A stretch of 11,193 nucleotides of DNA from Moraxellaceae bacterium UBA2032 (GTDB lineage Bacteria > Pseudomonadota > Gammaproteobacteria > Pseudomonadales > Moraxellaceae), in assembly GCA_002333125.1 (NCBI GenBank), contig DDBM01000257.1, positions 8,279-19,471 of the forward strand, read 5' to 3'. This document shows, piece after piece, positions 6,964-11,193 of this stretch. A model generated the notes under the pieces. That model was given only the letters and a program-made list of their open reading frames with translations, was not told the DNA's origin and ran no database searches. Position 1 is the stretch's first letter; each line of letters opens with the position of its first letter. The translations under genes were made by a program, and so were the position numbers.

Positions 6964-8589
6964 CTAATCACACCAACTCAAATCCAACTCACGCTCATAA
7001 ACCGAGGTACTCACGCCTAACAAACCCAACATGGTATGAAACAAATTATCATGGGCAACAGGCTCAGCTTGCTTTTGTTTTAGACATTGTTGAGCTTGAG
7101 CATGAGTAAAGCTAAATGTAGGCGAAAACCATGCAAACATTGGAATATGGGTTTGCTGGCTCGGTGCAAACATATATGGTGCACCGTGTAAATATAAGCC
7201 GCGTTCGCCCGTGGATTCGCCGTGGTCAGATACATACCACAGTGCCGTTTGATAGTCTTGAGCGTTTGTTATTAGGGTATCAATGGTTTGCGCTACAATA
7301 TAATCGGTATATAAAATGGTGTTGTCGTAAGTGTTAATTAACGCCTCTTGTGAGCAACCCTGAATCGCATTGGTGTTACAAGCGGGCGTAAATTTTTCAA
7401 AGGCCTTAGGGTAACGTCGATAATACGCGGGCCCATGACTACCTGCTTGGTGTAATACAATCACGCGGTCAGCAACAGGGGCAGTTTTTAAATAGTCATT
7501 AAAAGTTTCTAATAATAAATCATCTTGGCATTCGCCATCTTTACACCATGCTTCGGTACGATGCGGCAGCAACGGAATATTTGTTACACGGTCGCAAGCC
7601 CCTTTACAGCCAGAGTTATTATCAATCCATGTGACTTGATAACCTGCACGTTGCAAAATATCTAATAAGCCTTCGCGGTGATTGGCTAATTCATCATCAT
7701 AATTTTTGCGAGTAAAGCCCGAAAACATACACGGTAAAGACACAGCCGTTGCAGTGCCACAAGAGCTAGTTTGGCTAAAGTTAATCAGCGGTTTTTTGCT
7801 TAGCTCTGGGTTGGTATTACGTGCATAACCATTTAAAGAAAAGCTTTCGGCACGTGCGGTTTCGCCCACGACTAACACCATCAGCGTGGGTTTACCTTGG
7901 GGTATTTGAGTGCGTTTTGCATCTTCGCCATAACGTACTAATGGCAGTTTTTTAATGACAGCATGGCGTTGAAAGTAGTTAGTAAAGGCATTGATACTAT
8001 TAGTAGGATTAACACTAAAACGTACCGTACGATGTTCTCTAAAAATAGCGGCATAATCGACATAAAATAACATTGCCACGCTACCAATTAACACCAAAGA
8101 AATTATCACACCATAAGTACGTTGTTTTAATTGTGTAAAAAAGCCTTGTGCATCTAAAGGCTTACGCCATAACCAATACATAGGCAATATCATAATAATA
8201 AAAATATAAGCAAATAAGTGCCAGTTTAATAAGTCACGAGCTTCGTAAGGGTCAGTTTGCATTAAGTTTTGAATTTGACCTACTTCAACCCCCACACCAA
8301 AGGTATCCACCGAGTAAGCACCAAAGGCACAAAAGAACAGCAACAAACTTTGTAATGGACGCGCCAAAAAGCCCCATGTAAAGAGCTGTAATAATAGATT
8401 TAAGTATGCCCATAACAACACAAATGCTGAGGCCAAAAATACACCCTCTTTAAGTCCGTTATAAGGTGTAAGCGTGTAAAGCTGATACAAAAAAGAACTA
8501 TTGGCTAAACAAGTCATCCATAACGCCAGTAGGCCGTTAATAACCGCTAAGCGACGTGATGAAAGTTTTTGAAAAATATTGATAGACAT
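6964..8589 (-). CDS. eptA: Lipid A phosphoethanolamine transferase, EptA/PmrC family
   Basis: The protein has 541 residues. It moves phosphoethanolamine from phosphatidylethanolamine to lipid A phosphate on the periplasmic face of the inner membrane, lowering negative charge and susceptibility to polymyxin. About five membrane helices occupy residues 13-180. The periplasmic sulfatase-fold domain starts near 215. Key residues by comparison with EptA/MCR are E243 in VVGETARAES, nucleophile T281 in SCGTATAVSLPCMFS, H385 in AGSHGPAYY, D455-H456 in VSDHGES, and H468 in LYLHGAPY. Paired cysteines expected in the family are present (277/287, 328/332, 349/354, 404/412). Full family length, no truncation. 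The gene starts 3 bases after the kinase stop and is the last of the operon. Substrate choice (lipid A versus other glycans) is from family resemblance. Confidence 0.95.
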   Translation of the reverse strand: MSINIFQKLSSRRLAVINGLLALWMTCLANSSFLYQLYTLTPYNGLKEGVFLASAFVLLWAYLNLLLQLFTWGFLARPLQSLLLFFCAFGAYSVDTFGVGVEVGQIQNLMQTDPYEARDLLNWHLFAYIFIIMILPMYWLWRKPLDAQGFFTQLKQRTYGVIISLVLIGSVAMLFYVDYAAIFREHRTVRFSVNPTNSINAFTNYFQRHAVIKKLPLVRYGEDAKRTQIPQGKPTLMVLVVGETARAESFSLNGYARNTNPELSKKPLINFSQTSSCGTATAVSLPCMFSGFTRKNYDDELANHREGLLDILQRAGYQVTWIDNNSGCKGACDRVTNIPLLPHRTEAWCKDGECQDDLLLETFNDYLKTAPVADRVIVLHQAGSHGPAYYRRYPKAFEKFTPACNTNAIQGCSQEALINTYDNTILYTDYIVAQTIDTLITNAQDYQTALWYVSDHGESTGERGLYLHGAPYMFAPSQQTHIPMFAWFSPTFSFTHAQAQQCLKQKQAEPVAHDNLFHTMLGLLGVSTSVYERELDLSWCD

Positions 8590-8592
8590 ATA

Positions 8593-10005
8593 CTAAGTAT
8601 CTTGTTTGTTAAACGAGGTAACTGGAAGGGTGATTTCAACAATTAGGCCACCTTGGGCGCGATTTTTAATACTAATTTGACCATCATGTAACTCTAAAAT
8701 TTTTTGCACAATCGACAAGCCTAGCCCTGTACCACGACTATCGGCGGTGTCTTGATGGCGATAAAAGCGTTGCATAAGGCGTGGAATATCGGCTTCGGGT
8801 ACACCACAACCCGTATCGGCAATGTGTATTTGAACCTGTTGATTTAGTAGCATTAGCATGACGTTAATATCTGTGTGCTGAGGGCTGTATTTGATGGCAT
8901 TTTCAATTAAATTTCGTAATAAAATCGTTAGTAAAAGGCGATTGCCTTCAAGCACAATATTTTGATGAGATTGATTGAGTGCTAAGGATTGCTCTTTTTC
9001 GGAGGCTAAAGGAAATAGCCCAGCAATGACTTCTTGGGTAAAACCTACAAGCTCAATTTGCTCTCGCTCTAGGGCGTATTTATTGGGTTCTAAACGCGCT
9101 AAGGTTAATAATTGCTCAACCGTATGTGCGCTACGGTTTACACCTATTAATGCTTTATCAATCCCTTGTTGCATCTTTTGTATATCGGGTGCGTTTTGAG
9201 CCACTTGTAATTGCAGTTTGAGTACCGTGAGTGGTGTTCTTAACTCATGGGCAGCATCGGCCAAAAAGCGACGTTCTCGCTCTAAACCTTCATCTAAACG
9301 CGTCAGTAAATGATTAAGTGCATCTAATACAGGTTTTAGCTCGTTGGGTGGCTGTTCGTTAAGTTTGACGGGCTGCAAATAATCTAAGTCACGCTCTTGC
9401 ATGGCTCTAGAGAGTTTGGTTAACGGAGATAGGCCTTTTTTTATGAAGCTACTAATTAGTATCACCATTAAAATAACGGCAATAATAGTGCCAGATAACA
9501 TACTTAACAAAATATTGTTGAGCATTTCCTCTCTAATATCTGAGCGTTCCGCCACCATTAGCCAATACTGGTTAGCAGGAATCTGATGGGTATAAATAAA
9601 CCAAATATGTTTACCTGTTTTTTGTTGAAAAAAACCTTTAGTCAACGGAGAGAGGGCATAGTTTGGTGCGCTTGGCGTATTAAGTAATAGTTTTCCGTGT
9701 TTGTCCCATACTTGAATAGCCAATTTACGCTCGTAAGCGTGTCCATCTGCGTTGTATTCTGTGCCAGACTGAAAGCGGTTGTTATTGACCTGTAAGAGTG
9801 CTTCGCTAATATGCTGTAAATTGATTTTATTTATTTTTTGATTTAAAAAACCACCAATAAACCGCGCATTTTCTACAAGTTGAGCATCATGTAGCTCATT
9901 TATTTCTTCGGTTGTTGATAAATAACTAATTAAAAAAGACACAAATGATGCCAATAATAAGGTGCTAAAAAAACCTACAAGCAAATATTGACGAATAGAC
10001 TTCAT
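8593..10005 (-). CDS. Sensor histidine kinase, QseC/PmrB type
   Basis: The protein has 470 residues. A first membrane helix lies at about 8-29, a periplasmic region at about 30-163, the second helix at about 164-187, then a HAMP linker (GLSPLTKLSRAM) to about 240. The phosphoacceptor is H253 in FLADAAHELRTPLTVLK. The N box is RNLIENAIKYSP (N365, N369), G1 is DTGCGVP (D397), and G2 is GTGLGLSIVQ (about 425-434). The sensor part, including TTEEINELHDAQL and LAIQVWDKHGKLLLN, looks most like QseC. An ExxE (E34-I-N-E37) just after the first helix recalls the iron-binding motifs of PmrB but may be chance. It should phosphorylate the upstream response regulator. The ATGA overlap (4 bp) with the regulator shows translational coupling. 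The choice between qseC and pmrB cannot be made from sequence alone. Confidence 0.93.
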   Translation of the reverse strand: MKSIRQYLLVGFFSTLLLASFVSFLISYLSTTEEINELHDAQLVENARFIGGFLNQKINKINLQHISEALLQVNNNRFQSGTEYNADGHAYERKLAIQVWDKHGKLLLNTPSAPNYALSPLTKGFFQQKTGKHIWFIYTHQIPANQYWLMVAERSDIREEMLNNILLSMLSGTIIAVILMVILISSFIKKGLSPLTKLSRAMQERDLDYLQPVKLNEQPPNELKPVLDALNHLLTRLDEGLERERRFLADAAHELRTPLTVLKLQLQVAQNAPDIQKMQQGIDKALIGVNRSAHTVEQLLTLARLEPNKYALEREQIELVGFTQEVIAGLFPLASEKEQSLALNQSHQNIVLEGNRLLLTILLRNLIENAIKYSPQHTDINVMLMLLNQQVQIHIADTGCGVPEADIPRLMQRFYRHQDTADSRGTGLGLSIVQKILELHDGQISIKNRAQGGLIVEITLPVTSFNKQDT

Positions 10006-10667
10006 GGCGCAAGTTCTTGAATAATATAACCTACGCCGCGCACTGTTTTAATGAGTTCGGGATAGAGTTTTTTGCGTAAATGATGAATATGCACTTCGAG
10101 GGCATTACTTTCGATATCTTCACCCCAACCATACAAACTTTGTTCGAGTTGTTGCCGAGTAATTACTTTACCAACATTTTCTAAAAGCTGATGCAGCAGC
10201 ATAAACTCACGCCGATGTAAGATGATTTCTTGTTTTTTAAAAAAGGCTTGTTGGCTTTGTGGGTCAAGTATTAAATCACCATAGCTAATACGGGTATCTG
10301 CGCGACCATGAGAACGGCGCGTGAGGGCGCGTAATCGTGCATTAAGTTCGTCTAGGTCAAACGGTTTAAGTAAGTAGTCATCTGCGCCAGCATCTAAACC
10401 GTTTACTTTATCTTGTAATGTATCGCGTGCTGTTAAAATTAAAATCGGGGTGCTAATGCCTTTGGCTCGTACGGCTTTTAATACACTCATGCCATCTAGT
10501 CGAGGTAAACCTAAATCTAAAATCACTAAATCAAAGTGCTGTTCGCTAATCGCGTGCAAGGCTTGTTGGCCATCTTTGAGCCAATCCACGGTATAACCTT
10601 GCGGCTCTAGTGCGCTTTGTAGCGTTTCGCCAAGCATGGCATCGTCTTCAACTAATAAAATACGCAT
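10002..10667 (-). CDS. OmpR-family response regulator, QseB/PmrA type
   Basis: The protein has 221 residues. The receiver domain spans about 1-115, with the acidic pocket E7-D8-D9, phosphoacceptor D51 (DLVILDLGLP), T79 in ILTARD, and K101 in LLKPFDLDEL. A winged-helix DNA-binding domain covers about 125-218, with LHRREFMLLHQLL and the SNALEVHIHHLRKKL recognition-helix region and KTVRGVGYII wing typical of PmrA/QseB. It is the first gene of the operon with the kinase and eptA, and is expected to bind the CTTAAG tandem upstream and activate its own operon. A GAG about nine bases before the ATG can act as ribosome site. Length and all key residues are normal. Confidence 0.94.
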   Translation of the reverse strand: MRILLVEDDAMLGETLQSALEPQGYTVDWLKDGQQALHAISEQHFDLVILDLGLPRLDGMSVLKAVRAKGISTPILILTARDTLQDKVNGLDAGADDYLLKPFDLDELNARLRALTRRSHGRADTRISYGDLILDPQSQQAFFKKQEIILHRREFMLLHQLLENVGKVITRQQLEQSLYGWGEDIESNALEVHIHHLRKKLYPELIKTVRGVGYIIQELAP

Positions 10668-10738
10668 AAAACCATAACTCTAAGTGGTTTTTAGGTAAGT
10701 AACGGTATTTTACCACTACAAAAAATAAACAGGTCTTT

Positions 10739-10779
10739 AGTATATGATGATAGATAAATAAACTTAAGGATTGCTTAAG
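10739..10779 (-). promoter_or_regulatory. PmrA-box-like operator and promoter of the regulator-kinase-eptA operon
   Basis: CTTAAG at 10763-10768 and CTTAAG at 10774-10779 are exact copies separated by 5 bases (period 11), as in the PmrA box (C/TTTAAT-N5-CTTAAT). Each half is itself a palindrome, so the box reads the same way on both strands. On the minus strand the second half is followed after 18 bases by TATACT (plus 10739-10744), a 5/6 match to -10, and the half-site takes the place of the -35. Transcription would begin near 10732, about 65 bases before the regulator ATG. This is the layout of a response-regulator-dependent, autoregulated promoter. Binding by this regulator is inferred. 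Confidence 0.7.
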
Positions 10780-10810
10780 TAAACATAATTAAAGTGTAGG
10801 CTAGATTGAG

Positions 10811-10918
10811 AAGCTTAAAGTTGGGGATATGGCGTTTGCTAAACATGAAAGTAGGCAAGGGGAGCAAGCATATAAACGGATAGTCAAGACGTTTAAGTAA
10901 GCAGAGAACTTTAAGCTT
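10811..10918. repeat. 12-bp perfect inverted repeat around a 23-codon mini-ORF
   Basis: AAGCTTAAAGTT (10811-10822) is the exact reverse complement of AACTTTAAGCTT (10907-10918), with 84 bases between. Both arms are preceded by GAG on the plus strand. Inside lies an open frame from ATG 10829 to TAA 10900 (MAFAKHESRQGEQAYKRIVK then TFK), basic, with GGGGA just before it at a spacing that is short for a ribosome site. The right arm includes the stop codon of the DGC-domain gene. Coding status of the mini-ORF is unproven. The rest of 10668-10910 shows only the promoter described above. Confidence 0.5.
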
Positions 10919-11193
10919 TATTAATATCATCAATAATTAGTTTTTTAAGGTCAATCACATCCGATGGGGAAAAATCCATGTGATACATCTTTTTAATACC
11001 ATAATTTGTTAGCGTGTAATGATGTGTAGATTCTATAGAATGTCGTGCAAGACAATTTTTTACACAGTGTAAAGAACAGCCATCCAATGATATTATTTTT
11101 CGGCCAGACTTTGCTTTTTTTACTAAAGATTTTACGCCACCACCAACACCCGCTATACAAGACATTTCTGCAACTTGGTCACGGTCTAATTCA
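10911..11193 (-). CDS. DGC-domain putative zinc-binding protein (5' end outside window)
   Basis: About 94 C-terminal residues are visible. The frame runs open to the window edge (ELDRDQVAE before the internal Met at 11165), so the start lies to the right; the stop is TAA at 10913-10911. The segment MSCIAGVGGGVKSLVKKAKS followed by IISLDGCSLHCVKNCLA is the signature of the DGC family (PF08859, putative zinc-binding), with the invariant Asp-Gly-Cys and a C-x3-C-x3-C cluster. The upstream CxxC half of the metal site expected in this family is outside the window. Role unknown; metal binding is a family-based expectation. It ends about 130 bases from the PmrA-like box and is transcribed toward the eptA operon in the same direction. 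Confidence 0.85.
   Translation of the reverse strand, partial: ELDRDQVAEMSCIAGVGGGVKSLVKKAKSGRKIISLDGCSLHCVKNCLARHSIESTHHYTLTNYGIKKMYHMDFSPSDVIDLKKLIIDDINKA

Noticed and set aside
10683..10717. AGTGGT/ACCACT 6-bp dyad in the regulator leader as a possible riboswitch or attenuator
   Set aside because: The stem is short with a 23-base loop, no T-run follows, and no known riboswitch core is visible.
10780..10803. Rightward promoter from the palindromic CTTAAG tandem
   Set aside because: At the equivalent 18-bp spacing the -10 candidate (around 10797-10803, TAGGCT) is poor, so it is kept only as a question in the findings.

Overview
The window looks like chromosomal DNA of a low-to-moderate GC gammaproteobacterium, most likely Moraxellales/Pseudomonadales. 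The clues are an ~870-residue multi-zinc-finger TopA followed by the two small conserved proteins that usually trail topA in pseudomonads and relatives, a QseBC/PmrAB-type two-component pair, and a chromosomal EptA-family lipid A phosphoethanolamine transferase. The genus cannot be fixed from the sequence alone. No tRNA, rRNA, CRISPR array, insertion sequence or prophage is visible.

Layout. Positions 1-941 (+) hold the 3' part of a conserved protein of unknown function and a small single-pass membrane protein. Positions 942-1237 are the topA leader, with two inverted repeats and a possible sigma-70 promoter. Positions 1238-3847 (+) are topA. A double REP-like element (3854-3922) separates topA from two closely packed small conserved genes (3947-4748). 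A short AT-rich gap (4749-4885) carries palindromic, possibly MITE-like sequence. Positions 4886-6950 (+) are an overlapping pair: an FAD-dependent amine-oxidase-fold oxidoreductase and a SAM-dependent methyltransferase. A second REP-like copy forms the last codons of the methyltransferase and also looks like the terminator of the operon coming from the other side.

Positions 10667-6964 (-) form a compact three-gene operon: OmpR-family response regulator, QseC/PmrB-like histidine kinase, then eptA. The first two genes overlap by 4 bp and the kinase and eptA are 3 bp apart. Upstream of the regulator sits an exact tandem CTTAAG-N5-CTTAAG, matching the PmrA-box layout, 18 bp before a good -10 (TATACT). 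The simplest reading is an autoregulated envelope-stress module that adds phosphoethanolamine to lipid A and lowers susceptibility to cationic peptides and polymyxins. Positions 10780-10910 hold a 12-bp perfect inverted repeat around a 23-codon mini-ORF. The right edge (10911-11193, -) is a partial DGC-domain putative zinc-binding protein.

The most interesting items are the operator/promoter of the eptA operon, the use of a QseC-type sensor in front of eptA, the REP element recruited as coding end and terminator, and the uncharacterised oxidoreductase-methyltransferase pair. None amounts to a clearly new defence or mobile system.
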